Below, in pieces: positions 34,009 through 43,469 of a DNA stretch of 64,000 nt. Source of the stretch: Exiguobacterium sp. J17977 (GTDB taxonomy: Bacteria; Bacillota; Bacilli; Exiguobacteriales; Exiguobacteriaceae). The stretch spans positions 1-64,000 of the forward strand of contig NZ_JAEQBB010000010.1 in assembly GCF_018616375.1 (NCBI RefSeq), read 5' to 3'. The position numbers and the translations under genes were made by a program. How positions within the stretch are numbered: position 1 is the stretch's first letter; the number at the start of each line of letters is the position of its first letter. The notes under the pieces were generated by a model, which had not been told where the DNA came from, made no database searches, and worked only from the letters and a program-made list of their open reading frames with translations.

Positions 34009-35820
34009 TTAGTCATTTTTTTCTAATGTTCTATTAAGGTAACTTAACATGAACTCTTTTTCTTCTTCTATTTCATAATCGTCAGGACTCCAAAGTTTTA
34101 AAACTTCTTCACTTGCACCTGAAAATTTTGAAAATAATATGTCCGCGCTAAAATAAAATGGAGAATGTGAAACTTCAGTATCATGGTTTAAATTTCTTAC
34201 TATGAATATATCTGCCTCTTTTACATCATGGTTGTATCTGGGTAAAATAGAAAACAATTCATTGTAATACGCACTGTCGTCAACGATAACAATTTTATTA
34301 AGATGAAAATAATTTTCTTTAGTGTAATAATTGTGAACTAACTTATTTATAAATAACTCACATTCATGTTTTTCTTCAATATAACGGTCTTCGTACTCAA
34401 AGATCAAATTATCCAAAGTGGATTCTCTCGTCCAAAAAAACATAAATCGAAATTCAATATCAAATTGTTCATTCAAAAAATTATATAAACGGTTCAAAAC
34501 ATTATTGTAATCAAAATTTAAGTTCAATCCTTTATAAAAAAATATCAACTCATTAATTTTCTTTTCGAAATAATTCATATTAATTATGACTAGATTTTCA
34601 TAATCATCTAAAGTTGTATTATTAAAGTAGTTTTCAATTTCCTTAAAGTCCACTTTTACTGTCTCGAATGGAAAATCAAAATCATCATAACTATAATCAA
34701 CATCTTCAAAATTTCCAGTTGAGTCTATTAAATCTTGTCGCGATTTATAATCACTTTCTAAACCCAACACCCGATAGACATCAGGTAAAAAATCATTTTC
34801 ATTCTTTTTATGAGCTAACAAATAATATTCTATAAAATCTGGATCTAAAAACATTTCCCACTTCACCTCAATATTACTTCTGCGAGCAAGTAATTTAACA
34901 AAGTGAGTCTGAGTAACTCTTTGAGTATCATAAAAATGAATTACGTTATAAAAAAAACTATAGAAAATTATATACTTCGGTATATGCGAAGACATATTTT
35001 TAATATTGTATCTTTTCAATTTTCTTATTTCATGCTCACTGTATTTTTTATCAGAATCAGGTAGTCTAAACATTTTCGTTTGTTGAGAATAATCAGACCC
35101 TGTGATAAGTGTATTTTTTCTAGTAAGAACGTTTATTAATTTTTTATCTTTCAAATTTTCATCGTAAAAAAAGTAAAGAAAATCATCTGCCCACTCTATT
35201 GTTTCATGGATACAGACTCCCGTTATTGTCCCTCCTACTCCATAATCTAAAAAATTATTTTTTAATGATATTATTTGAAATAATGATGCTGTCATACTTA
35301 GCTTCATTCGAACAATATCTTCTAATGCATCATAATTATAAAGTGAAAGAGTTCCAACAAAATTATTTAATGAAGTATCTAATCCTTCTATTTTTTTCCC
35401 ACTTCCAATGGATATGAATGTATCAATTTCTTGATGCGTTTTGCTATTTATGTAAAATAATTTGTTGGTTGAATTATGAGAAACTAAAAGTACTTCTTGA
35501 TTAGAATTTTCAGAACTGCTCAAGTAATTCTTTATGTATTGAATTATCTCATTTAATTGCAAAGTATCGCTCATCAAGTCCATTTGTTTTTTTAATTGAT
35601 AAAATACTTCGAGATTACCTGCAAAAGCCATCGCATAATTATTTATCACATGAATTTTCACATCAGTTTCTTCTATAAAATAAGAGTTATAGAGTCCATA
35701 ATTTTCTCCCATACTAGAGCATTCTTTTTCGTCTACTTCATTACTTACAAGGGATGAGGAAACAGAATCTGCAATCATATACACATCATTTTTATCTTTC
35801 CAAGCAAAACAATAAGTCAT
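34009..35820 (-). CDS. Large protein with N-terminal proteasome/HslV-like Ntn-hydrolase domain
   Basis: After removal of Met, Thr1 is followed by a strand and then IADS, placing Asp at position 17, exactly as in proteasome beta and HslV subunits. A lysine follows in DVKIHVI (the Lys33 equivalent), then AMAFAGN and SIGSGKKIEG, matching the AG and GSG landmarks. The domain takes about the first 210 residues of 603. The remaining 390 residues are helical, acidic and unrecognised, and may recruit substrates or regulate. ATG 35820 sits behind AAAGGAGAAAC. No ATPase partner is adjacent. Its setting in AT-rich cargo suggests a defence or counter-defence protease, which is inference. Confidence 0.6.
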   Translation of the reverse strand: MTYCFAWKDKNDVYMIADSVSSSLVSNEVDEKECSSMGENYGLYNSYFIEETDVKIHVINNYAMAFAGNLEVFYQLKKQMDLMSDTLQLNEIIQYIKNYLSSSENSNQEVLLVSHNSTNKLFYINSKTHQEIDTFISIGSGKKIEGLDTSLNNFVGTLSLYNYDALEDIVRMKLSMTASLFQIISLKNNFLDYGVGGTITGVCIHETIEWADDFLYFFYDENLKDKKLINVLTRKNTLITGSDYSQQTKMFRLPDSDKKYSEHEIRKLKRYNIKNMSSHIPKYIIFYSFFYNVIHFYDTQRVTQTHFVKLLARRSNIEVKWEMFLDPDFIEYYLLAHKKNENDFLPDVYRVLGLESDYKSRQDLIDSTGNFEDVDYSYDDFDFPFETVKVDFKEIENYFNNTTLDDYENLVIINMNYFEKKINELIFFYKGLNLNFDYNNVLNRLYNFLNEQFDIEFRFMFFWTRESTLDNLIFEYEDRYIEEKHECELFINKLVHNYYTKENYFHLNKIVIVDDSAYYNELFSILPRYNHDVKEADIFIVRNLNHDTEVSHSPFYFSADILFSKFSGASEEVLKLWSPDDYEIEEEKEFMLSYLNRTLEKND

Positions 35821-36064
35821 TTTAGTTTCTCCTTTAGCTTTAAATCACATGTTGAGCGAATGGTATAGTAATCAATTATATGTAACTTATATATTACAAT
35901 AATAGTGAAATATATGCATGACTAATTCAAATATTTGGTTAAATTCTAAAATATACAATAAATCATATTTGTAACACAAATACGGTAATTGAAATAAATA
36001 GAATTGGTTAGAAAATTTGATTGTTTAATAATATGCTATATTTAGTGAAGAAGAGGTGATTAAC

Positions 36065-37501
36065 ATGGAGAACCATTCATCCTCCAACAGCCGCTCTCAA
36101 CAACTCATTATTACGCAAGCGGTGAATACAATTAAGCAACATGGCATGGAGAAAATCCTCCAAGGTGTCTCTATTTTTGATATCAACGAATTCGTCGCAT
36201 CGCTCTATCAAAAACACTATGCGCTTGAGAACATTGAGAGTGCTTATAAAAAGATCCGTTATTACTCCTTCATGAAGTTGAAACGGAGATGGGTGAAAAC
36301 GGCTGTCCGTAATTATCAGGAGACGCGTGGTTACAATAAGGAACTTCGCGCTAAACATGACATGATCTCAGCCTATGTGAAAGTCGCAGGTCTTGAAGGA
36401 CTCCATAAAGAGTTTCACGTGAAAACGATAGAGGACTATATGAATCTCTGCATCAGCGAAATCGAGGAGTGGGCCGAGGATCCAAACCAACTGATTCATA
36501 CGTATCCGTATTGGTCTCAAAAAACAGTAAATCAAAAGACCACTACGCTGAAAACGGATATTCTTATGATTTTAGGAGAAGTAGCGAAAGAGATTGATTC
36601 GATGCAACGGGTGGCACATCATTCACCGACACTTGCTGTCGACATCCCGTTTTTCGGGATGTCTGATCGCATCAAGAACAAAACCGATCAACTTGACGAG
36701 AAGCTTAACGATGCGACACAGCTCAACCTAGAGCTTCTGAACTATGACTCGGTCGTCCCGAAGTACAAAGAGGGGGTTCCACAAAATCTCTCCGTCTTGG
36801 TCAGTAAAGAGTTTATCCAAGAGTTGAACGGTAAAGTGCCTGATCTTGATTCGAAAGACTTTGAAGCTTTCACCGAGATTTTGTCTTACCGTGACATCTC
36901 CTTCCAGACGAGTCGCAAAATCATCTTTCCGTTAGTTCACTTGGTCGAAAAGCTCTATGCCAACAAGAGTGGTAAAAGCTATGACCTGACGACGAAGCGA
37001 CTGATGAAGCTTGGCTACTACCGTGTCGCAGGACACAACGATGAAGGGGACTTCTTTATCCGTGGACTCTTCTCTTCTGTCACCATCAAGAATGCGACGA
37101 CACTCGCAGACAGCCAAGTGATCGTCACGGTGACTGAGGAGGTCTATGATGATCTGCTCAAGCAACAGATCGTTAGTATATACGGCGAACAGATTGAACA
37201 GTTGAAAGGCAGCTTCGCTTATCACTTAGCGTTTGTCCTTCAAAAGGAACGAATGGCTGCCATCCAGACAGGGGAACAAAGTCCGGTCCGCCGACATTGG
37301 CGTCAATTTACTTATTCGATTCGCTTTAATAAATCTCGTAAATCGGAGAACTTACTAGAACTTGAGGCAAATCTTAACCGCATCAAAGAACATGAGTTCA
37401 TCTTGAAAGACTGGCACCGTTCCGGCGATTACTATTTCTTCACGTTCTATCCGCTCGAATCATGGGAGTTATTAAACCATACAGACACATTACTCCTTTA
37501 A
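36065..37501 (+). CDS. Plasmid replication-region protein, family not recognised
   Basis: ATG 36065 is chosen over GTG 36056 for its spacing to AGAGGTGA. The 478-residue soluble protein is basic and mostly helical at the N-terminus (YKKIRYYSFMKLKRRWVKTA), with a mixed second half. It has no membrane segment and no helicase or polymerase motif. It directly precedes the iteron array, and its GC-richer composition matches the par operon, so it most likely belongs to the replication or maintenance core. It could be a replication initiator or a copy-control protein; the gene after the iterons is the better initiator candidate. A terminator follows. Confidence 0.5.
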   Translation: MENHSSSNSRSQQLIITQAVNTIKQHGMEKILQGVSIFDINEFVASLYQKHYALENIESAYKKIRYYSFMKLKRRWVKTAVRNYQETRGYNKELRAKHDMISAYVKVAGLEGLHKEFHVKTIEDYMNLCISEIEEWAEDPNQLIHTYPYWSQKTVNQKTTTLKTDILMILGEVAKEIDSMQRVAHHSPTLAVDIPFFGMSDRIKNKTDQLDEKLNDATQLNLELLNYDSVVPKYKEGVPQNLSVLVSKEFIQELNGKVPDLDSKDFEAFTEILSYRDISFQTSRKIIFPLVHLVEKLYANKSGKSYDLTTKRLMKLGYYRVAGHNDEGDFFIRGLFSSVTIKNATTLADSQVIVTVTEEVYDDLLKQQIVSIYGEQIEQLKGSFAYHLAFVLQKERMAAIQTGEQSPVRRHWRQFTYSIRFNKSRKSENLLELEANLNRIKEHEFILKDWHRSGDYYFFTFYPLESWELLNHTDTLLL

Positions 37502-37516
37502 TAGAAGCAAATGCTC

Positions 37517-37554
37517 AAAAGAAGCCTTTTTATAAATGGGCTTCTTTTTTTTAT
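37517..37554 (+). terminator. Intrinsic terminator of the upstream replication-region gene
   Basis: AAAAGAAGCC (37517-37526) pairs with GGCTTCTTTT (37539-37548) and continues into a T-tract. It isolates the iteron array from transcription of the upstream gene. Confidence 0.88.
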
Positions 37555-37710
37555 ATACTGGTTATTCAGCTACTGTTTCACATGGAACATTGGCGTATTA
37601 TATTCTCTGTAATGACAGGAAAATTAGTGGATACTAGCAATGATTCAATCAAGTCACATCAGATTTTATGATCATATATTTCTCTCATTAACAGTCATTT
37701 TCGTTACATT

Positions 37711-38298
37711 TTGGTGCAAAGTCAATCGTACTGAAACGACATTGATTTATTGTTTGAGAGATAAAATCGACAATAAATCATTTCTGTACATTCAACTTGG
37801 TCGTAAAACATCGTACCGAAACAACATTATCACTGAATTTGGTCGCGAATCATCGTACTGAAACGACATCTCTATCAATTTGGTCGCAAATCATCGTACC
37901 GAAACGACATTTTCGTTAATTTGGTCGTAAACCATCGTACCAAAACGACATCTTTCACTTTTTTAATGAATTTTTAAAATAGTTTAAAGTTGTCATTTCT
38001 TAAAAATGGTCGCAAATCGTCGTACTGAAACGACATTTTTGACGGTTTGGTCGCAAATCGTCGTACTGAAACGACATTTTCATCAATTTGGTCGCAAACC
38101 GTCGTACTGAAATGACATTTCGCACTCTTTTTCGATGAAAATTCTACTCTGCATAAAGTTAAAATGGCTTGATAAAGCCGTTCTTATTAATTTGGTCGTA
38201 AACCGTCGTACTGAAACGACACCCTATTCCCCTGTAAAAATGGCTCAACATCAACGCTTTATAAAATTTGGTCGCAAAACATCGTACTGAAACCGCAC
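37711..38298 (+). repeat. Iteron array, probable origin of replication (oriV)
   Basis: Ten copies of a 31-bp repeat, TTGGTCGCAAA then four or five variable bases then TCGTACTGAAACGACAT, start at 37711, 37797, 37839, 37880, 37921, 38006, 38047, 38088, 38192 and 38268. Within clusters the period is 41 bp, about four helical turns, so bound proteins would line up on one face. AT-rich spacers lie between clusters. A half copy overlaps the first codons of the next gene (38383-38403), suggesting autoregulation by the initiator. Confidence 0.93.
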
Positions 38299-38367
38299 TT
38301 TGACACCAATTGAAAAGAACAAGATACTGAAACTAGCATATTTTAGGATAGGGGAGGTGTAGGAGAG

Positions 38368-39435
38368 ATGACGGAGACGAATCGACATATTTTGGTCGCA
38401 AACAAGTTATTAGTCGCAATGAGCGGATTAACGCGTTGGACGAAGCGCGCAGATCACTATCGCTACGAGCAGCATTACTATAATATTCCGGCCTGTTTCA
38501 CGGCCTTCAAATGGACCAAGTCTCGGATCCGTCATATTCTCTCTATTCTCGCCTATGCCGATGACCAAGGGAAGATTGAATTTGCAGAAGACAACACGCT
38601 TGCGGATTTTGCATGCACGTCGATCCGCTCCCTACATAACAACCTGAAGACATTCGAGCAGAATGGCCTCATGACGGTCGTCCGTCACTTCCCAGGAGTG
38701 TTTTCAATCCAATTGACGGATTACCTTGAAAACTATCGCGATTTGTTTGTAGACGGTGCTACGGTCGGTTCGAAGACTGGATATACGTCTGTTTGGCACG
38801 GTCTCTTGGCCGAACTGATCGCACTCGATAATGTAAACACGTTGCGACTCGCGCTACGGACAATCGTCCAGGTCGAAAAAGATGTTCATGTCCAGTCAAA
38901 TGAACAGGCCATCCTGACGTATGATGAGATCAAAGGCTTCCTTCCTAAATATTGTGGCCATAAGCTCGCCATCCAAAAGATGATGTCTGGTCTCAAATTC
39001 TTGCAGGTCTCGCTTGTCGAAGACAGTAAGCGTTTCTTAAATATGGTCAAACAGAACATCTCGCTCAAAAAACGAGTTCAAGACGTGACGCGACCGCTCT
39101 TACTTGAAGTCCAGCTATCGGCTGCGCAAGACAGTAAGCAGATCAAAGAAAAAGACCGCACTGATGTTCAACTCCTTTGGTTCGAGTTGCGCAAGCGAGT
39201 AGGGGAGTTCTTCGACTTTGACGTGCTCAAGGTCAACCGTGATTCACTCTTCTCGATGAGCGATACATTCGGGGCCGAGACATTCAAATGGGTCGTCGAA
39301 GAGTTAAAACAGGCATTCCTACACCATCGTGAGGAATTGGTCCACTCGAGCACCCATAAGCTGTTCTTTGAGGAGCCGATCTTCTATCTCCATCAACGAC
39401 TAAAAGAGACCCAGGCAAATTTGGCTATCACATGA
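38368..39435 (+). CDS. Probable iteron-binding replication initiator (winged-helix)
   Basis: This 355-residue protein starts at ATG 38368 behind GGGGAGGTG and lies immediately after the iterons. The N-terminal part (about 45-125) has winged-helix character: TLADFACTSIRSLHNNLKTF followed by EQNGLMTVVRH and a beta hairpin, as in many plasmid Rep proteins. The rest is helical with no helicase motif. A part-iteron within its 5' end could allow it to repress itself. I cannot tie it to a specific Rep family. The alternative is that the upstream 478-residue protein is the initiator and this one an accessory. Confidence 0.65.
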   Translation: MTETNRHILVANKLLVAMSGLTRWTKRADHYRYEQHYYNIPACFTAFKWTKSRIRHILSILAYADDQGKIEFAEDNTLADFACTSIRSLHNNLKTFEQNGLMTVVRHFPGVFSIQLTDYLENYRDLFVDGATVGSKTGYTSVWHGLLAELIALDNVNTLRLALRTIVQVEKDVHVQSNEQAILTYDEIKGFLPKYCGHKLAIQKMMSGLKFLQVSLVEDSKRFLNMVKQNISLKKRVQDVTRPLLLEVQLSAAQDSKQIKEKDRTDVQLLWFELRKRVGEFFDFDVLKVNRDSLFSMSDTFGAETFKWVVEELKQAFLHHREELVHSSTHKLFFEEPIFYLHQRLKETQANLAIT

Positions 39436-39932
39436 TGGTCTATTTGTCATGTCCATTTTTGAAAATATATATGAAAACAACCCATTATTGCAGGGATTTC
39501 CGCCTGTTTGTTTTGTTTTCCATTCATTCTAAGTCATCATTGCTTGTTGACTGTACCATTTTTACTTTTTAGGAAAAAAAACAAAGCAGGTAGTTAAATA
39601 ATCAAGAATTTGTTGAATTAAATCCTCTCATGTTTTTCAATTCTCAAATCAAGGTTGATAAAAAAAGAACCCTTTCGAACGAAACGATGGCCCTTTTGAA
39701 ATATCTCTTTTCACTTAAATCGTCAGAAGGATTGGTATGACTGGCTTGAGAGACCCTCTTCTTTTTCTAATTCTATTAATCTTTATTTAACTCTCTCTAA
39801 TCTATTTATATTTTTTTAATTCAGAAGAATATGGTTTTATCTCTTCTTCTATTATTTAAATCATGTCCAGATGTGCCACGTATTTCTTCTATAAAAAAGA
39901 TCTACAAATATGTTTGACGTTCGCACCGGAAC
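39436..39932. other. AT-rich spacer before the partition operon
   Basis: No gene was seen between the replication gene and the palindromic operators. Runs of T and A dominate, and no strong hairpin was found. Confidence 0.45.
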
Positions 39933-40045
39933 TTGTATAAATACCTATACAAAAAACACCTCTGTATACAATTCGACGTCGAAACGTATACAGAAAAAAT
40001 TTAGATTCAAAAATCGTATACATATAAAAAATTACTACTGTATAC
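39933..40045. promoter_or_regulatory. Palindromic operators and possible centromere of the par operon
   Basis: TTGTATA-aatacc-TATACAA (39933-39952) is followed by a 32-bp near-palindrome (39962-39993): CTGTATACAATTCG, acgt, CGAAACGTATACAG. Further GTATAC boxes lie at 40016-40021 and 40040-40045. All lie within 210 bp upstream of the first parA. The 32-bp site recurs at 48579-48610. Repeated GTATAC boxes suggest binding by an RHH protein for repression or partition. Confidence 0.8.
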
Positions 40046-40138
40046 ATTTTTATATTGGATTTATCAGTGTCTTTGCTGTTTTTATGTTGAATGCAAAGAG
40101 TGAATATGACATGATATGAAAGAGAAAGGGGAGAGAAG

Positions 40139-40921
40139 ATGAACATACTCACGTTTTACATATCGAAAGGTGGATCAGGCAAGACGACCTGTTCTTTGAA
40201 TATGGCTTACGCGTTGGGTGAGCTGGGACAACGAGTCCTCATCATTGATTTAGATCCCCAAGGCTCGCTCAGTAAGCTGATGTTAAAAGAGTCTGACACA
40301 ATCAAATATATGACGATGTTTGATGTACATACACGCAATCTCGATATCCGAGAAGTCCTGTTTGATGATGAAACGTATCACGTGAGTCTTCTCCCCTCGA
40401 ATGAACGAAATGCGAGGTTGATCAATTTAATCTCTGAGCAAGATAAGCTCTTCCTATTAAAGGACATGATCGCACCGCTCGAGGATGAGTTTGATTGGAT
40501 CATCTTAGATTCGGTTCCATCAATCAACGAACTCTCGAAAGTCGTGCTTTCGACGTCAAACATGACGGTCATCCCGTTCATGCCGAAAAAGCTCGTGTTC
40601 GACCAACTTGCGAGTACGGTACGGACCGTACAAAAAGTGAAAAAGTTCTATAACCCGGACCTTGTCATCACAGGTATACTTCCCGTCGCCATGGATGCTT
40701 CTTTAAAGGCAGATAAAGAGTATTATGAGGCGATGGAAGTCATCGCGAAGGAAGAGGAGTTAGACATTCTTCCGATGATCAAGCGCTCCACATTCATCGA
40801 GAAAGCTGCCGATAGTGGAAAGAGTGTCATCCAGTACCGCTCCAAGGAATCGAAGGTACTTGCTGAACCGTTTCGACTATTGGCTAAGCAAGTCGTTGAA
40901 CAGGCAGGTGAGACATCATGA
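40139..40921 (+). CDS. parA: ParA-family partition ATPase, first copy
   Basis: This 260-residue protein has the deviant Walker A KGGSGKTT (about 10-17), the switch motif DLDPQGSLS (about 38-46) and WIILDSVPS, typical of ParA/Soj P-loop ATPases. These enzymes segregate plasmids by forming dynamic patterns on the nucleoid with a ParB-type centromere-binding partner. There is no N-terminal HTH, so this is the small (type Ib-like) form. It starts at ATG 40139 behind AAAGGGGAGAG. The next gene overlaps by 4 bp, tying its synthesis to the first ParB-like protein. Confidence 0.92.
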   Translation: MNILTFYISKGGSGKTTCSLNMAYALGELGQRVLIIDLDPQGSLSKLMLKESDTIKYMTMFDVHTRNLDIREVLFDDETYHVSLLPSNERNARLINLISEQDKLFLLKDMIAPLEDEFDWIILDSVPSINELSKVVLSTSNMTVIPFMPKKLVFDQLASTVRTVQKVKKFYNPDLVITGILPVAMDASLKADKEYYEAMEVIAKEEELDILPMIKRSTFIEKAADSGKSVIQYRSKESKVLAEPFRLLAKQVVEQAGETS

Positions 40922-41607
40922 AGGCACGGAATCGTAACATTCATAAAATCAAGCCGAGTGAGCAGCACCCGTATCAAAGTGGTTTGACGAATATCAGCGG
41001 GCTCGTCCAAAAACTTCCGGTCTCTAAAGAAGTCGAGGACCTCGTTCATGAAATCAATGAGCTTTCAAAAGTTCAAACGATTTCTGTATTTGAGATCGGG
41101 AAGCGGCTCGTCATCGCTCGTTCTGAGATGCATGACAAAAAAGAGTGGATGGGGTTCCTCGAAGCCGTGACCATGTCGAGTTCTCTTGCCTCTCGGTACG
41201 TCAAAGCCTATGAGACGTTACATCCACTCGAATCATCACTTGCGAGCTTACCGGCTTCCAAACTGTTTGAACTGATGTATCTCGACAACGTCGAAGAGGT
41301 AGTCGAACAGGGACTCTATATTGATGGAGAGTCACGAAGCGTCGACGAGTTGACGGTCAAACAAATCCGTGAGGCCCGTAAGACCCGTGAGCCTGTGCAA
41401 CAGGTCAAAGTCAGCCCGTTTCAAAAAACAAAGAAACCATCTGCCGTTCTTTCAGCACGAATCCCGTCCGAGTTGTCCGATCAGTTCCAACAATATGCAC
41501 ATGCCCAAAATCGGAGTGTGAGTGAACTCCTGACGGAAATCATCGAGCGGACCGTGAACGACAATATCATCGACGTCACAGACGAGAAGCGAGGAGACGA
41601 ATCATGA
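40918..41607 (+). CDS. ParB-like partner 1 with C-terminal ribbon-helix-helix
   Basis: This 229-residue protein overlaps the first parA by ATGA. Its middle (about 40-110) resembles DUF3102/KorB-type helical regions (FEIGKRLVIARSEM, then SSSLASRYVKAYETL). Its end (about 180-220, SAVLSARIPSELSDQFQQYA, then SVSELLTEIIERT) is a clear CopG-like RHH. It would bind a repeated site through the RHH and contact ParA through its N-terminus. The second ParB-like gene has the same order of parts, so the pair arose by duplication or exchange. The GTATAC boxes upstream of the operon are plausible targets. Confidence 0.72.
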   Translation: MKARNRNIHKIKPSEQHPYQSGLTNISGLVQKLPVSKEVEDLVHEINELSKVQTISVFEIGKRLVIARSEMHDKKEWMGFLEAVTMSSSLASRYVKAYETLHPLESSLASLPASKLFELMYLDNVEEVVEQGLYIDGESRSVDELTVKQIREARKTREPVQQVKVSPFQKTKKPSAVLSARIPSELSDQFQQYAHAQNRSVSELLTEIIERTVNDNIIDVTDEKRGDES

Positions 41608-42380
41608 AGAAAATCGCATTGTACAATCGAAAGGGCGGCGTCGGGAAGTCGACGACCACCATCAATTTGGCTCATGCCTATGCGCGTGACGGATTACGTG
41701 TCCTCGTCATCGACGCGGACGACCAGGCGTCTTCGACAAACGGGCTCGGTCTGACAAACGATTACGAAGGGAAAGTCTTACTCGATTGTCTACTAGAAGA
41801 AAATGATCCGTTTTATACACCAATCGAACATGTCATTGTGACATGTGAGTATGAGACAGGTACCGTCTATCTTGTGCCAACCAGACGTTCGGCTTCACCA
41901 AGTGACTTGACGAGCCAAATTGGGTACGAGTATCGACTCAGTGAAGAACTCACCAAGATTGACGAGCTGTTTGATATCTGCTTAATCGATTGCCCAGGAT
42001 CGACTTCAGCGCTTAACCCGTATGCTCGCTGCGCACTCGTCGCCCAGGATCGAATCGTTATGCCTGTCCAGATGCAGAAGTTCTCGATGGACGCCGTCTA
42101 CTCGGCTCCAGAAGAGCTCGAAGAGATGAAGCGCTTCCGGGAAGACATCCATATCGCAGCATTCATCCCGACGATGGTGAGCGCCCGCTCAAAAGGGGAT
42201 GTCACGACAGTCGAGGAACTTGAAGAACTCGGAAAAGAAGTCGGTATTCCGGTTTTGACGACGATACCTTACGCGGTGAAGGTTCAGACACTACAACGGG
42301 AGTCTCGTCCGGTCATTGATCACAAGAGCCCAGCAACCGATGCATATCTAAAACTTGCTCAGGAGGTCCTTTCGTTATGA
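41604..42380 (+). CDS. parA: ParA-family partition ATPase, second copy
   Basis: This 258-residue protein has the Walker A motif KGGVGKST (about 10-17), then VIDADDQASSTNG and LIDCPGSTSAL, all intact. It overlaps ParB-like 1 by ATGA and is itself overlapped by ParB-like 2. It is clearly related to, but well diverged from, the first ParA. It is more similar to Soj-type proteins in its DADDQASS motif, where the first has DLDPQGS. Two ParA genes in one coupled operon are unusual. They may serve two sites, or one may have another cargo, for example conjugation or surface positioning. Confidence 0.92.
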   Translation: MKKIALYNRKGGVGKSTTTINLAHAYARDGLRVLVIDADDQASSTNGLGLTNDYEGKVLLDCLLEENDPFYTPIEHVIVTCEYETGTVYLVPTRRSASPSDLTSQIGYEYRLSEELTKIDELFDICLIDCPGSTSALNPYARCALVAQDRIVMPVQMQKFSMDAVYSAPEELEEMKRFREDIHIAAFIPTMVSARSKGDVTTVEELEELGKEVGIPVLTTIPYAVKVQTLQRESRPVIDHKSPATDAYLKLAQEVLSL

Positions 42381-43180
42381 CACGAAACCAAAAGAAACAT
42401 ACACCTAAAATCTCGACATTCAGTGCCAACCTTCCAGTGAATCAGGGTCAACAAGCGACGGATAGCCGTATGGAACAAGTGGAGGCCGTGAAAGAGTTCT
42501 CTGCGACGACGACCGTGTCGAACCCTTATCAGGCCCTCCCAGCGACGGGATTGTCACGTATCATTACGAAGAAGCTGCCCGAGGACATGGATGGAATCGT
42601 TCAGTATTACAACCACATCGATGCGATTCAAGCGACTAGTTTTGTCGAAAAGTGTCGTATCCTTGCTCATGCGAACAGTCTATTCCGGGATCCGGAAACA
42701 AAAAAAGAGTTCCAAAAAGAACAAGGAACGTGGAAGGACTTCTTAAATAAAATCGGGATGTCTCAGCCACAAGTCAGTCGATTCGTCTCATTTTGGAACA
42801 CGTTTGGTCCGAACATTTTAGAGAAGACACTTAAGCAGGACTTTAGTGCAACAAAGCTTGCTGAGTTGTTATCGTGGCCAGAAGATCCAAAGCTCGCGTT
42901 ACTTGAACATAAAAAATACTTCACACCTTCAGGAGATAAAACTGTTTATGATATGACTCGTGAAGAACTTCGTGAAGTCAAACGCATGTTGATTGAACGT
43001 GAGAAAGAACGAGTGCTTAAAGTCGATGCTCAATTGCTTAAGCCAAAGCGTGTACAGATTCGTTTTGTTGATTTGACAGATCCTATATATGTTGGATTAA
43101 TACAAGTTGCTCAAAAAGAGTGTGTGTCAGAAGACGAGATTATTCGGCGTGCATTAAGCAAGTATTTAAATGAGTTATAA
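42377..43180 (+). CDS. ParB-like partner 2
   Basis: This 267-residue protein overlaps the second parA by ATGA. It has a disordered N-terminus (about 1-55), a helical DNA-binding-like middle (about 75-150: EKCRILAHANSLF, then SQPQVSRFVSFWNTF) and a short C-terminal RHH-like end (IRFVDLTDPIYV, then DEIIRRALSKYL). It matches ParB-like 1 in order of parts, though identity is low. The QPQVSRFV segment is a credible recognition helix. It closes the four-gene operon. AT content rises sharply after its last 250 bp. Confidence 0.72.
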   Translation: MTRNQKKHTPKISTFSANLPVNQGQQATDSRMEQVEAVKEFSATTTVSNPYQALPATGLSRIITKKLPEDMDGIVQYYNHIDAIQATSFVEKCRILAHANSLFRDPETKKEFQKEQGTWKDFLNKIGMSQPQVSRFVSFWNTFGPNILEKTLKQDFSATKLAELLSWPEDPKLALLEHKKYFTPSGDKTVYDMTREELREVKRMLIEREKERVLKVDAQLLKPKRVQIRFVDLTDPIYVGLIQVAQKECVSEDEIIRRALSKYLNEL

Positions 43181-43469
43181 TTAAATTGTATATATTTTAC
43201 ACATAGTTTACACATTAAAATATTTCGATATAGATTAAACTCTTTATAACTTTGAGTTCAATCTATAAAAACCGTAAATATATATCATTCATCATACGGA
43301 TATATACGGTCAATATTATTCTAAATGTACTAGATGTGCCGCGAGCAACCTATAAGCATTGGTGTACGAGAGCAGTGATGAAAAACTCTTCAGTGTTAAA
43401 AGAGGCGCTTATCAAACTATGTAAACATATAATGTATCGAAACGACACCAAAAAATAAAATTGCTGTTT

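Noticed and set aside
37711-38298. Regular repeats that could suggest a CRISPR array
   Set aside because: Repeats are imperfect, spacers are about 10 bp in the clusters and irregular elsewhere, and no cas genes are present. Position between replication genes and 41-bp phasing fit iterons.
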